A stretch of 64,000 nucleotides of DNA, taken from positions 62,001-126,000 of the forward strand of contig DAOTJE010000007.1 of the NCBI GenBank assembly GCA_035448545.1, in the 5' to 3' direction. Below the pieces are notes generated by a model. That model did not search any database and was not told where the DNA came from. It saw only the letters and a program-made list of their open reading frames with translations. Positions 34,177-43,225 of the stretch are shown here, in pieces; the stretch's first letter is position 1; each line of letters opens with the position of its first letter. The translations under genes and the position numbers were made by a program. This stretch comes from Anaerobaca sp035448545. GTDB taxonomy: Bacteria; Planctomycetota; Phycisphaerae; Sedimentisphaerales; Anaerobacaceae.

Positions 34177-35583
34177 ATGCGCGATGATAGAGCCGATAAA
34201 AACCTGTTCGCCTCTTCGGAAGAGGCCCACCTGCTTTCCGCCGCGCCGCTGGCGGCGCGGATGCGTCCGAGAATCCTTTCGGAGTTTGTCGGCCAGAGGC
34301 ATTTTCTCGCGCCGGGCAAACTCCTGACGCGCATGCTGGCGGCGGATCGACTGAGCAGTCTGATCTTCCATGGACCACCCGGCGTGGGCAAGACGTCTCT
34401 GGCGGCGGTGATTGCGCACCATACGCACGCCCGGTTCCGCTATCTCAGTGCCCCGGCCGCGGCGGTCAAGGACATCCGTGACGTGCTGGCGGAGGCCAGA
34501 GACCGGTTGGCCACAGGCGCCGGCCGAACGGTTCTCTTTATTGACGAGATTCACCGCTTCAATCGCGCCCAACAGGATGTGCTGCTCGATGACGTCGAGT
34601 CGGGCGTCATCGTGCTGATCGGGGCAACAACAGAGAATCCGTACTTCTCGATCAACGGACCGTTGATCTCTCGCAGCACCGTGTTTCGTTTCGAGCCGTT
34701 GTCCGTCGAAGACATTGTTCAGTTGCTCCAGTGGGCTCTGCGCGACGTCGAGCGGGGTCTGGGCTCTCTGGCGGTCGAGGCAGACCCGGCGGCGTTGCGC
34801 TTTCTGGCGCAGATGGCCGACGGCGACGGTCGCAAGGCTCTGACGGCCCTGGAAGTCGGGGTCCGCTCGCAGGCGGCCGGCGCCGAGGGAGGACCGATAA
34901 GATTCGACCTGGAAGTCGCCAGGGAGTCGATCCAGGAGAAGGCGATCTTCTACGACGACAAGGGGGATACGCATTACGACCTGGCCAGCGCCTTCCAGAA
35001 GAGCATGCGTGGCTCGGACCCCGACGCGACGGTTTACTGGCTGGCTCGCATGCTGGCCGGCGGCGAAGACGTACGTTTCGTGGCCCGGCGGATCGCGGTC
35101 TGTGCGGCTGAGGACGTTGGAAATGCCGATCCGATGGCGACGGTCCTGGCCAGTGCGGCGGTGCAGATTGCCGAGTTCGTTGGGCTGCCCGAGGCTCAGT
35201 TGGTTCTGGCCCAGGCGGCGATCTACGTCGCCTGCGCGCCGAAATCGAACGCCAGCGCCGGGGCAATCTGGCAGGCGATGAGCGATGTGAAGACCGAGCC
35301 GACGCGGCCGGTGCCGCGTCACCTCAAGGATTCACACTATGCAGCCGCCCAGAAGGCCGGCATCGGAGCCGAATACAAGTACCCACATGACTATCCCGAC
35401 GGCTTCGTGGTCCAGGAGTACCTTTCCGGGACGCCCAAACGGTATTACACGCCGAAGAACGCCGGGTACGAAAAAACGATAGGCCATTATTTACAGGAAC
35501 TGCGAAGGTTGATAGATAATAGCAGGACGGTCGAACATGCTGGACCGCACGGGAATCAGAGGCCGAGGGATGGACAAGGTTGA
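34177..35583 (+). CDS. rarA: Replication-associated recombination protein A (RarA/MgsA)
   Basis: 468-residue AAA+ ATPase acting at stalled replication forks. Walker A GPPGVGKT (66-73), Walker B with VLFIDEIHRFN, sensor 1 IGATTENPYFSIN and the arginine-finger region LISRSTVFRFEPL are complete. The C-terminal half carries the family's tetramerisation motifs (FYDDKGDTHYDLASAFQKSMRGSDPDA, then YWLARML and CAAEDVGNADP) and the final KYPHDYPDGFV with YLP-like end. No ribosome site precedes ATG 34177, and the promoter sits right against it, so translation may be leaderless. It overlaps the next gene by 14 bases. Confidence 0.95.
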   Translation: MRDDRADKNLFASSEEAHLLSAAPLAARMRPRILSEFVGQRHFLAPGKLLTRMLAADRLSSLIFHGPPGVGKTSLAAVIAHHTHARFRYLSAPAAAVKDIRDVLAEARDRLATGAGRTVLFIDEIHRFNRAQQDVLLDDVESGVIVLIGATTENPYFSINGPLISRSTVFRFEPLSVEDIVQLLQWALRDVERGLGSLAVEADPAALRFLAQMADGDGRKALTALEVGVRSQAAGAEGGPIRFDLEVARESIQEKAIFYDDKGDTHYDLASAFQKSMRGSDPDATVYWLARMLAGGEDVRFVARRIAVCAAEDVGNADPMATVLASAAVQIAEFVGLPEAQLVLAQAAIYVACAPKSNASAGAIWQAMSDVKTEPTRPVPRHLKDSHYAAAQKAGIGAEYKYPHDYPDGFVVQEYLSGTPKRYYTPKNAGYEKTIGHYLQELRRLIDNSRTVEHAGPHGNQRPRDGQG

Positions 35584-36151
35584 GCTGCGCCGCCAGTTGC
35601 TGAACCGCCTGCTGGCCCTATCCGATGAACAACGTCAGGACAAGAGCAGGAGGGCATGTCGGAACCTGATCGCCACGCAGCGATTTCAGGAGGCCTCGAC
35701 GATCATGATGTTCCTGTCGCTGCCCCACGAGGTGGATACGTCCGACGCGATCCTGCACGCCTGGCAGCTCGGGAAGACGGTAGCCGTGCCGAAGATCTCC
35801 TGGCAGCAGCGGCATATGATTCCCGTGGGCATCTGCTCGCTGGAGACCGGATTCTCGACGGGGGCGCTGGGTTTGCGAAACCCCGTGGACGGCGTGCCGA
35901 TCCCGTTTGACCAGATCGATCTGGTGGTCTCGCCGGCGCTGGGCTACGACCGCCGGGGCAATCGCCTGGGGCGCGGGGCGGCTTTCTATGACCGGTTTTT
36001 TGCCAACAAGACGTTGACCGCCGCACGTTGCGGCTTTGCCTTCATCGAACAGGTAGTGGATTCCATTCCCGTTACCGAGACCGACGAGCCGGTCGATTTC
36101 CTGGTAACGGACGAGGGAGTAATTGGTTGCGACCAACAGAAAGGAGCATAG
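35570..36151 (+). CDS. 5-formyltetrahydrofolate cyclo-ligase
   Basis: 193 residues. It converts 5-formyl-THF to 5,10-methenyl-THF with ATP. The family pattern is clear: KVELRRQLLNRLLALS at the start, IMMFLSLPHEVDT, then the signature LVVSPALGYDRRGNRLGRGAAFYDRFF and a C-terminal EPVDFLVTDEGVI. An in-frame ATG at 35537 would add 11 residues and deeper overlap with rarA; ATG 35570 starts just before the conserved helix and follows GAGG. It is likely coupled to rarA and to the L,D-transpeptidase gene, which starts two bases after its stop. Confidence 0.92.
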   Translation: MDKVELRRQLLNRLLALSDEQRQDKSRRACRNLIATQRFQEASTIMMFLSLPHEVDTSDAILHAWQLGKTVAVPKISWQQRHMIPVGICSLETGFSTGALGLRNPVDGVPIPFDQIDLVVSPALGYDRRGNRLGRGAAFYDRFFANKTLTAARCGFAFIEQVVDSIPVTETDEPVDFLVTDEGVIGCDQQKGA

Positions 36152-36152
36152 G

Positions 36153-37301
36153 ATGGCTCGCTGGTTTTCCAGTCCAGGACGGAAACGCGGACAACGAAAC
36201 AACACGCTCTACCTCGTCGCGGCGGTGGCGGTGTTCGCGATCGTCGTATTCTTGATGTTCCGAGGTGATTCATCGACCCCTCAGGAGGCGGGTGCAGGGG
36301 AGGTGACGAGCCAAGCCGATCCGACGTCGGAACCAGCTCGGTCCACAGCCAGGCTGGCGGCTGTCGACACCAGCGAAGCTCCAGTGGCTGCCTCGCGTAC
36401 GGCGCCCGCGCAGGCAGATGCCGAAACGCCCGAATCGACGCCTTCCGAGCCCCAGAAGCAGGACTTGGTCTCGCAGGATGTGGTCCGGCCTGAGCCGGTT
36501 TTGACCGATCTGGCGATGCCTGCCGCGCCGCCGGCTGACGAGAAAGTTGCGGCTGTGGTAGCGGAAGCAATGTCGTTGCTGAATTCCCATCCTCGGCAGG
36601 TCATTGCCGCCCGGAACAAGCTCAACGAGGCGCTTTCCCTGCCGATGCCGCCGAATCAACGTTTGACGGTCAAAGAGGAGTTGGCGAAGCTCTCGAAGGA
36701 GTGGCTGTTCGGTCCGGCGGCCTTTGCCGGCGACGCCCTGTGCGAGAGCTACACCGTCCAGCCCGGCGATCTTCTGGAGGTCATCGGACGGCGGAACAAG
36801 GTTCCCTACGAGATCCTGATGCAGATCAACAACATCTCCCGCCCGCAGAGTCTTCAGGCGGGCAAGACGATCAAGGTCATCAAGGGGCCGTTTCACGCCA
36901 AGGTGTATCGTTCCACGTTCACCCTGGAACTGTACTTGCAGGACATGTACGTTCGCAGCTTCAAGGTCGGCCTGGGGCGGCCCGGCTACGAGACGCCCAC
37001 CGGCCTGTGGCGTGTGCAGGAAGGCGGCAAGCTGATCGCACCGACGTGGACCGATCCGGACACGCAACGCGTGTACAAATCCACCGATCCGGACTACCCG
37101 CTGGGTTCACGGTGGATCGCCCTGGACGGCATTGAAGGCGAGGCCAAGGGACGGACCGGGTTCGCCATCCACGGGACCAAGGAGCCCGAGCAGATCGGCA
37201 CTGCCGGTTCTCGGGGCTGCATCCGTATGTTCAATGGAGAAGCGGTCCTCGTCTACAACATGCTTTTCCCGCTTTACTCCAAGATCGAGGTTCTCGATTA
37301 G
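36153..37301 (+). CDS. LysM-domain L,D-transpeptidase (YkuD)
   Basis: 382 residues. It has a short basic cytoplasmic start, one membrane anchor (TLYLVAAVAVFAIVVFLMF), a Pro/Ala/Glu/Thr-rich periplasmic linker, a LysM domain near 196-245 (YTVQPGDLLEVIGRRNKVPYE) that binds peptidoglycan, and a C-terminal YkuD domain with HGTKEPEQIG then SRGCIRM, including the catalytic Cys. Such enzymes form 3-3 crosslinks or attach proteins to peptidoglycan. It implies a peptidoglycan wall, which matters for a planctomycete. A strong AAAGGAG lies eight bases before ATG 36153; the upstream ATG (36123) has none. Confidence 0.92.
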   Translation: MARWFSSPGRKRGQRNNTLYLVAAVAVFAIVVFLMFRGDSSTPQEAGAGEVTSQADPTSEPARSTARLAAVDTSEAPVAASRTAPAQADAETPESTPSEPQKQDLVSQDVVRPEPVLTDLAMPAAPPADEKVAAVVAEAMSLLNSHPRQVIAARNKLNEALSLPMPPNQRLTVKEELAKLSKEWLFGPAAFAGDALCESYTVQPGDLLEVIGRRNKVPYEILMQINNISRPQSLQAGKTIKVIKGPFHAKVYRSTFTLELYLQDMYVRSFKVGLGRPGYETPTGLWRVQEGGKLIAPTWTDPDTQRVYKSTDPDYPLGSRWIALDGIEGEAKGRTGFAIHGTKEPEQIGTAGSRGCIRMFNGEAVLVYNMLFPLYSKIEVLD

Positions 37302-37345
37302 TCTGTTCTTCGGGGCAGTGGTCGGATCACCCACCTCTGGGGGCG

Positions 37346-37377
37346 CAAAAGAAAAGAGATGGCGTGGCTGCCATCTC
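37346..37377 (-). terminator. Rho-independent terminator of clpX
   Basis: On the minus strand GAGATGGC (37377-37370) pairs with GCCATCTC (37363-37356) around a six-base loop, followed by TTTTCTTTT. It lies 43 bases after the clpX stop, in the space shared with the convergent transpeptidase gene. Confidence 0.8.
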
Positions 37378-37419
37378 CTGGAGTATATCATTCGGCCTGA
37401 GAAGCAGGAGCGCTCTGCG

Positions 37420-38691
37420 TCAGGCGGATTCCTTGCGGACTTGCTGCTTGGCCGCCAGCAGCGGGGCTTTGCCTTCGACGATGTCCTGCGTGATCACGTA
37501 TCGGGCCGGCTTGGGCTCCTCGGGCAGTTGATACATCAGGTCCACCATCAGCTCCTCGGCGATCGACCGAAGGGCTCGGGCGCCGGTGTCGCGTTTGAGG
37601 GCCTTGCGGGCCATGGCCCGGAGGCCGTCTTCGGTGAACTCCAACTCGGCGTCCTCCATCTCGAAGAAGCGTTTGTATTGTCGCACCAGGGCGTTCTTGG
37701 GCCGGGTGAGGATATCGATGAGGGCTTCCTCGTCGAGGGCATCGAGCGTCGCGATCACCGGCAGACGCCCGACCATCTCGGGGATCATCCCGAACTCGAT
37801 GATGTCCTCGGGGATCACCTGCTGGAGCACGCTGCTTAGATCGGCCTTCTCGTCGGTTCGGCCGGACAGCTCGGAACCGAATCCGATCATCTTGCGGCCG
37901 AGCCGCTTCTTGATGATGTTCTCGAGGCCGACGAAGGTCCCGCCGCAGATGAAGAGAATCTCCGTCGTGTCCATCTGAATGTACGACTGCTCGGGATGCT
38001 TGCGGCCGCCTTGGGGAGGGATGTTCGCCACAGTCCCTTCGAGCATCTTCAGGAGGGCTTGCTGGACCCCCTCTCCCGAGACGTCGCGCGTGATCGAGAC
38101 GTTCTGATAGGTCTTGCCGATCTTGTCGATTTCATCGATGTAGACGATGCCGCGCTGGGCCTCCTCGATGTCGAAGTCCGCCGCCTGGAGCAGCCGCAAC
38201 AGGAAGTTCTCGACGTCTTCACCGACGTAGCCGGCCTCCGTAACGGTTGTGGCGTCGCAGATCGCGAAGGGCACTTCGAGCTTCCTGGCCAGCGTCCGGG
38301 CCAGCAGTGTCTTGCCGGAACCGGTCGGACCGATCAGCAGAACGTTGGACTTGTCGATCTCGACGTCGCTGTCGCCGATATCGCTGTGCAGGAGCCGCTT
38401 GTAGTGATTGTGGACGGCGACCGAGAGGTATTTTTTGGCGTTCTCCTGGCCGATCACGTACTGGTCGAGATACTCCTTGATCTCTCTGGGTTTGGGTGTC
38501 TCCTTCACCTTCCGCCGGGGCACCGTGCCCTGGCGGCGGTTTTGCTTGATGATGTTGTGGCACAGCTCCACGCACTCGGGGCAGATGAACACATTGTCAG
38601 GGCCCTCGATGAGGGTGTCGGTCTGGCTGCCTGCCCGGCCGCAGAAGCTGCATATCGCACGTGACTTTCTGTTTCCAGATTGTTTCGTCAT
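37420..38691 (-). CDS. clpX: ClpX, ATP-binding unfoldase of ClpXP
   Basis: 423 residues. The N-terminal zinc-binding domain has C14, C17, C37 and C40, which recruits substrates. The AAA+ core has Walker A GPTGSGKT (121-128), a GYVGEDV pore loop, Walker B GIVYIDEIDKI, and the RKHPEQSYIQMDTTEILFICGG stretch in two parts. The C-terminal RDTGARALRSI holds sensor 2. Start ATG 38691 gives the normal N-terminus; an upstream in-frame ATG (38736) adds 15 unlike residues. clpP is not adjacent. It has its own terminator and probably its own transcript. Confidence 0.97.
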   Translation of the reverse strand: MTKQSGNRKSRAICSFCGRAGSQTDTLIEGPDNVFICPECVELCHNIIKQNRRQGTVPRRKVKETPKPREIKEYLDQYVIGQENAKKYLSVAVHNHYKRLLHSDIGDSDVEIDKSNVLLIGPTGSGKTLLARTLARKLEVPFAICDATTVTEAGYVGEDVENFLLRLLQAADFDIEEAQRGIVYIDEIDKIGKTYQNVSITRDVSGEGVQQALLKMLEGTVANIPPQGGRKHPEQSYIQMDTTEILFICGGTFVGLENIIKKRLGRKMIGFGSELSGRTDEKADLSSVLQQVIPEDIIEFGMIPEMVGRLPVIATLDALDEEALIDILTRPKNALVRQYKRFFEMEDAELEFTEDGLRAMARKALKRDTGARALRSIAEELMVDLMYQLPEEPKPARYVITQDIVEGKAPLLAAKQQVRKESA

Positions 38692-38820
38692 GTTCCCTGT
38701 CCTGTCTGTCGGTCCATTTTCCGTAAAGAACCACATTCTACTGCAGAAACGGTGTCTTGTCTGCCCTGCGTCTGTAAGAAAGCCAGCTTCTGGGCCCGAC
38801 GTCGGGTGCGGGGCGGTTTG

Positions 38821-41691
38821 CTACTGCCAGGACTGTTTCTTGAGCAACCCGTCGAGCGTCTCGACCTGGAGCGTCAGTTCCGGCTGGAACGCCGCACTGT
38901 CCATGTAATCCAGCAGGCTGCGCAGCATTTGCCGGGCGGCCGGACGTTTCTCCAGATCCGTCCGCAAGTCGATGCTGCACACCAGCAGCTTGCCGTCTCC
39001 GACGGCTCCTTCGAAAACCAGGCCCAGCTTGCGGTTGCGATTCCAGTCGTCGATCACCTGGACGATCGGCTTAAGCTTGGCGGGAAACGTATCGAGTACC
39101 ATCGCCTTGGAATTCCGGATGAGGTCCTGCCATTGCCAGTTGCTGTGGAATTCCGTGGGGAAACTCGCCAGCGCCGGATGCTTGGGGTCGCACAGAATTC
39201 CCAGCGTATGCGGGGGTTGGCCGTTGGTCCATTGCGTGTTCCAGAAAATCGTCGTGAATCCCGCCGGCACGTCGCTGGCGACGTTTTCCGGATGTGGCAT
39301 CAGCAGCACGTTTCGCCCTTCCCGCAGGGCTCGCAAGGCATTGATATCCAGGTGCTCGACGATCAGGACGTTCCGTGCGGCGGGCGGATCGATGCGGCCG
39401 GGATAGACCCAGACGTCCCACGAGTTGCCGTAGCCGGTTCCTTCAATCTCCACGGCGATGACCAGCTTCGTCGGCGCCTGAGCCTGTGACAGGTCAAGCT
39501 GGATCACGCCGATGCGATTGTCGCTGCCGAGGAGAATGTCCTGGGCGGGGAACCGGCCGCAGACCATGGGGCGCCCGTCCGCACACTGCACCTGCCAACG
39601 GACAACGGCGCTCTGGATTGGAGCGGGTCCGAAGTGGGCGACCTGTACCTGCCCTTCAAACGTCTCATGATCGGTCCAGATGCACTTGGGCATCCGCAGC
39701 AGGGGTACGGTCTCGCTGCAAAACCGATGGTATTCGGCCGGTTTGACGTAGCCTTTGGATTCCCAGAACGGATCCAGCACACCGACCAGCGCCGTGCCCT
39801 GTCCCGGGAAATCGTGCAGGTCGAGCAGTTGGAATCCGCCGAAGCCGGGCGTTCGCAGCGCCGCTTCGATCTCTTCCTTGTAGAGGATCGTCTGGAGTCT
39901 GCCCGACGCGATCAGAAAGTCACGGGCTTGGTCGAGCATGCCGTGTGCAGCGAGCGAATCGCGGAAAATCTCGAAGTTCTTCGCCTTCAGCACGCCCTTG
40001 TATTTCTTGATCTCATCGAAATTCGGATAGACGCACCACTGTCCGATTTCGTGAGAAACGATGGGGACCGGGTAGTCCGTGACGAAATCGGCGTAGTCGA
40101 AGTCGGTAGTCAGATCCTCGGCATTGAATCGGCTTGCCAGGCCGGCGCCCCACTGATGCCCTCGGGGGCCCGGCGTCGAATGGTAGTCGTTCTCCGGAAG
40201 GATCGGCCAGCCGGCGCCGCTGGTGTAGACGCGCCGCGGGTCCTTGCCCTTCCAGTGCTCTACGAGCTTTCCGAGGTATTCCTTCTGGTGGTCGCCGGCG
40301 GGTTCGTTGCCGTAGGCCAGCATGCAGAACGACGGATGATTGCCGTAGGCCTTCAGGATGCGGTCCGACTCGGCGTAGATCCACTCGTCGATGGGTGCGC
40401 CGTCGCCCAAGGTTGGTCCGCTGTTGGTCCAGGCGGCGCACTCAATGTGGTACATCACGCCCATCTCGTCGGCTGCGAGGAATGCCGCCTCCGGCGGACA
40501 CCACGAATGAAAACGCAGATGGTTCAGGCCGTGCGCCTTGACCGCAGCCAGGACCTTGCGCCATGCCTTCACCTCCATCGGCGGATAGCCGGTCAGTGGG
40601 AAGATGCAGCATTCGAGCGTGCCACGAAGGAAGGTCTTGCGTCCGTTGACGGCGAACTGTGTGCCCTGCGTGGTGAATTCCCTCATGCCGAAGACGACCG
40701 TCCGCTCGTCTCTGAAATCCCTTCCCTTGATCGATATCGCGAGGCGATACAGGTTCGGCGAGAACTCGTCCCACAGCAGCACGTCGTCGCCCATTGCATA
40801 ATCGACCTCCACGGTCGGATTGGCATCCGCGGTCGCAAACAGGACCGATGTCTCGGCCACCTTGTGCTTTCGGTTCGAATTGAAACCCGTTGCCTGAAGC
40901 GTCAGTATCCCCGCCTTTCTCTGGCCACTCGGGTTAACGATGGTGACACGAACCTTGGCCTCCCGGTGCTCGACGTCTGGATAGACCTGCACGTCGTCGA
41001 TTCGGACGTCGTCATACGCGCGCAGTTCGATGTCGCCGATGATGCCGTTCCAGTTGGTTTGCGTATGGTCGGAGACGCTGTGGGCATTAACGCCGACGCC
41101 GACCTTGACCGTGTTGTCCACGCAGATCGTGAGGATATGCCGGCCCTTGCCGAGCACACCGAGATCGTATTCGTGAGGTGCGCTCAGGCTGTTGTTTGTA
41201 CCGACCGACCGGCCGTCGACCCAGACCTGCGTTTCCCAGTGGCATCGTTCGAGGAACAGCACGATCCGCTTGGCGTTCCACTTGCCGGGGATGTGGATTT
41301 CCTTCTGGTACCAGGCGGGCCCGACGTAATGCTTGACCGGAGTCAGCCAGAAGGGCACCTTGATATTGTCCGGTTGACGGTAGGGCTCGTACTTTTCCGC
41401 CGTGAACCAGGACTGGTCCACGATCTGGCCGGTCCACGCCGTTTCGACGGTTACGTCGTCGCCGTAGCCGTTCTCCTGCATCGACCCGGGCAGATCGATC
41501 TTCTGCGAGGGCACCTGTTCGAAGCATCGCTCGGTCAGGCCCTTGTTCTCCAGGTCTGCCCGGAACCGCCACGTTCCGGCCAGCGACCGCGCCTCCTGGG
41601 CGCTCGTCTGGCAAGAGGCGAACACCGCACACAGCGTCAGGGTGGTGACGATTCGGTTCCAATCGACTGGTTGGCCGCGTTTGCCGAGCAT
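38821..41691 (-). CDS. Secreted glycoside hydrolase family 2 enzyme
   Basis: 956 residues. A basic start and hydrophobic stretch (IVTTLTLCAVFASCQTSAQA-like) mark export; a Cys could be lipidated. The GH2 plan follows: sugar-binding jelly roll (GTWRFRADLENKGL, then YQKEIHIPGKWNAKRIVLFLER), immunoglobulin-like domain, and TIM barrel with HLRFHSWCPPEAAFLAADEMG. The acid/base Glu is E463 in YGNEPAG and the likely nucleophile E548 in SHEIGQW. The C-terminal region is a domain of unknown specificity. GAGGAG lies six bases before the start. The substrate (beta-galactoside, beta-glucuronide or other plant or algal glycan) cannot be read. It has no sugar-transport genes nearby. Confidence 0.9.
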   Translation of the reverse strand: MLGKRGQPVDWNRIVTTLTLCAVFASCQTSAQEARSLAGTWRFRADLENKGLTERCFEQVPSQKIDLPGSMQENGYGDDVTVETAWTGQIVDQSWFTAEKYEPYRQPDNIKVPFWLTPVKHYVGPAWYQKEIHIPGKWNAKRIVLFLERCHWETQVWVDGRSVGTNNSLSAPHEYDLGVLGKGRHILTICVDNTVKVGVGVNAHSVSDHTQTNWNGIIGDIELRAYDDVRIDDVQVYPDVEHREAKVRVTIVNPSGQRKAGILTLQATGFNSNRKHKVAETSVLFATADANPTVEVDYAMGDDVLLWDEFSPNLYRLAISIKGRDFRDERTVVFGMREFTTQGTQFAVNGRKTFLRGTLECCIFPLTGYPPMEVKAWRKVLAAVKAHGLNHLRFHSWCPPEAAFLAADEMGVMYHIECAAWTNSGPTLGDGAPIDEWIYAESDRILKAYGNHPSFCMLAYGNEPAGDHQKEYLGKLVEHWKGKDPRRVYTSGAGWPILPENDYHSTPGPRGHQWGAGLASRFNAEDLTTDFDYADFVTDYPVPIVSHEIGQWCVYPNFDEIKKYKGVLKAKNFEIFRDSLAAHGMLDQARDFLIASGRLQTILYKEEIEAALRTPGFGGFQLLDLHDFPGQGTALVGVLDPFWESKGYVKPAEYHRFCSETVPLLRMPKCIWTDHETFEGQVQVAHFGPAPIQSAVVRWQVQCADGRPMVCGRFPAQDILLGSDNRIGVIQLDLSQAQAPTKLVIAVEIEGTGYGNSWDVWVYPGRIDPPAARNVLIVEHLDINALRALREGRNVLLMPHPENVASDVPAGFTTIFWNTQWTNGQPPHTLGILCDPKHPALASFPTEFHSNWQWQDLIRNSKAMVLDTFPAKLKPIVQVIDDWNRNRKLGLVFEGAVGDGKLLVCSIDLRTDLEKRPAARQMLRSLLDYMDSAAFQPELTLQVETLDGLLKKQSWQ

Positions 41692-41852
41692 GTTGTCTCC
41701 TCACTGTTGTGCAACCGGGAATCCTGTGGTCATTGTTTCGCGTTTTACACACCTGTCAATCGGTTTTTGATGCCGCGTGCAGCGGGTATCTCGTGCAGGG
41801 ACAGTGCGCGCTCCCCGGCGGCTGGTCGGCCGAAGCGTTTCGTGTCCGGACG

Positions 41853-42419
41853 TTATATGTGAGAGGCGGCGAACGCGGCGCCTCGCCGCAGGGCTTCGCG
41901 GTTGGCAGGAATCGTCGTGTGATGCCGCTCGGCCAACACATCAGGCAGCGCCTCGGCGACCTGCTGGGCCGTCAGCGGACCTCGAACGCCGAGGTAGGCG
42001 CCGAGCATGACCATGTTGGTGCTCTTGGGGCTGCCCGCCTCAACGGCGATCTCTTCGGCCGGCACGCCGACGACTTGCACCCCGTGCGGGACGGAATGGA
42101 CATCCTCGATCAGGGAGCTGTTGAAGATCAGTTGCCCTCCGGGCCGCAGTCGCGGCGCGAACTTGCTCAGCGACGCCTTGTTGCAGATGACCAGGGCTGT
42201 CGGCATGCTGACGATCGGGCAGGCGATGGGTTTGCTCGACAGGATCACCATGCAGTTGGCGGTCCCGCCGCGAACCTCCGCGCCATAGGAAGGCATGTAG
42301 GTCACTTCCAGGCCGGCCTTCATCGCCGCCTGGGCCAGCAGCTTGCCCGCCAGGATGATCCCCTGACCGCCGAAACCGGCAATGACAATCTCTTCATGCA
42401 ATCCGTTCGTCGACGCCAT
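41853..42419 (-). CDS. 2-oxoacid:ferredoxin oxidoreductase, gamma subunit
   Basis: 188 residues, last gene of a four-subunit operon. The family motif EIVIAGFGGQGIILAGKLLAQAA and TYMPSYGAEVRGGTANC are clear, as in VorC/KorC. Its complex oxidises a 2-oxoacid with CoA and ferredoxin to an acyl-CoA, an anaerobe-type reaction. Start ATG 42419 lies two bases after the beta subunit stop; an upstream in-frame ATG (42476) would overlap it. The substrate (2-oxoglutarate or branched 2-oxoacids) is not decided by the sequence. Confidence 0.9.
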   Translation of the reverse strand: MASTNGLHEEIVIAGFGGQGIILAGKLLAQAAMKAGLEVTYMPSYGAEVRGGTANCMVILSSKPIACPIVSMPTALVICNKASLSKFAPRLRPGGQLIFNSSLIEDVHSVPHGVQVVGVPAEEIAVEAGSPKSTNMVMLGAYLGVRGPLTAQQVAEALPDVLAERHHTTIPANREALRRGAAFAASHI

Positions 42420-42421
42420 CG

Positions 42422-43159
42422 TCACCCCTTCAACCGAGCGATCGGAAAGGCTTTGCACATCTGGTCTTCGATCCACTTCATGGCCTTCGCCGGTGACATG
42501 CGCCAGTACGTCGGGCAGGGCGAGAGGACCTCCACGAACGACAGACCCGGCGCATTATCTATCTGGAGCTGGAAGGCGTGCTTCATGGCTGCCTTGGTGT
42601 GCTTAATGCCGGGTACGCCGCTCAGGGCGCACCGCTCGACGTAGACCGTGCCGGGCAGCAGGGCCAGGATTTCGGAAATCTGGAGCGGGTAGCCCTGGCC
42701 GTTGCTCGGATTGCGACCGTGCGGGGTGGTGGCAGTGACTTGGCCGAGCATGGTGGTCGGCGCCATCTGACCGCCTGTCATGCCGAAAACCGCGTTGTTG
42801 ATAAAGATCACGGTGATACGCTCGGCGCGATGGGCCGCGTGGATGATCTCCGCGGTGCCGATGGCCGCCAGGTCCCCATCACCCTGATAGGAGAAAATGA
42901 TCTTGTCGGGATTGGTCCGCTTCATTCCCGTCGCAACGGCGGGCGCCCGACCGTGAGCTACCTCGACCATATCTACATCAAGATAATTGTACGCCAGCAC
43001 CGCGCAGCCGACCGGAGCGATCCCTATCGTGCGATCTTGAATGTCGAGCTCGTCAATGACCTCGGCCAGGAGCCGATGGGCGATCCCGTGACCGCAGCCC
43101 GGACAGTAGTGTGTCGGACAATCCTTCAAAACAGGTGTTCGCTGGAACACAGTGTTCAT
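42422..43159 (-). CDS. 2-oxoacid:ferredoxin oxidoreductase, beta (TPP) subunit
   Basis: 245 residues. It binds thiamine diphosphate and an iron-sulfur cluster. Seen are THYCPGCGHGIAHRLLAEV, GCAVLAYNYLD, HGRAPAVATGMKR, the TPP/Mg motif GDGDLAAIGTAEII then INNAVFGMTGGQMAPTT, and SPCPTYWRM near the end. ATG 43159 is preceded by GAGAGAGAT. The gene order D-A-B-C on the minus strand matches VOR/KOR operons. In-frame sequence upstream to 43210 is not conserved-looking. Confidence 0.93.
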   Translation of the reverse strand: MNTVFQRTPVLKDCPTHYCPGCGHGIAHRLLAEVIDELDIQDRTIGIAPVGCAVLAYNYLDVDMVEVAHGRAPAVATGMKRTNPDKIIFSYQGDGDLAAIGTAEIIHAAHRAERITVIFINNAVFGMTGGQMAPTTMLGQVTATTPHGRNPSNGQGYPLQISEILALLPGTVYVERCALSGVPGIKHTKAAMKHAFQLQIDNAPGLSFVEVLSPCPTYWRMSPAKAMKWIEDQMCKAFPIARLKG

Positions 43160-43225
43160 ATCTCTCTCTGACTTGCGGCGCCGCGCACCCATTCGAATCC
43201 CGAAGAACACCGGGAAGCAGGAATG

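Noticed and set aside
33776..34378. A 200-codon minus-strand frame across the rarA promoter
   Set aside because: It crosses a strong promoter and the start of a certain gene, and is Arg/Ser/Pro-rich with no motif.
39634..41862. A 742-codon open frame on the plus strand opposite the GH2 gene
   Set aside because: Antisense to a gene with complete catalytic motifs; composition and lack of any motif mark it as a shadow of a high-GC gene.
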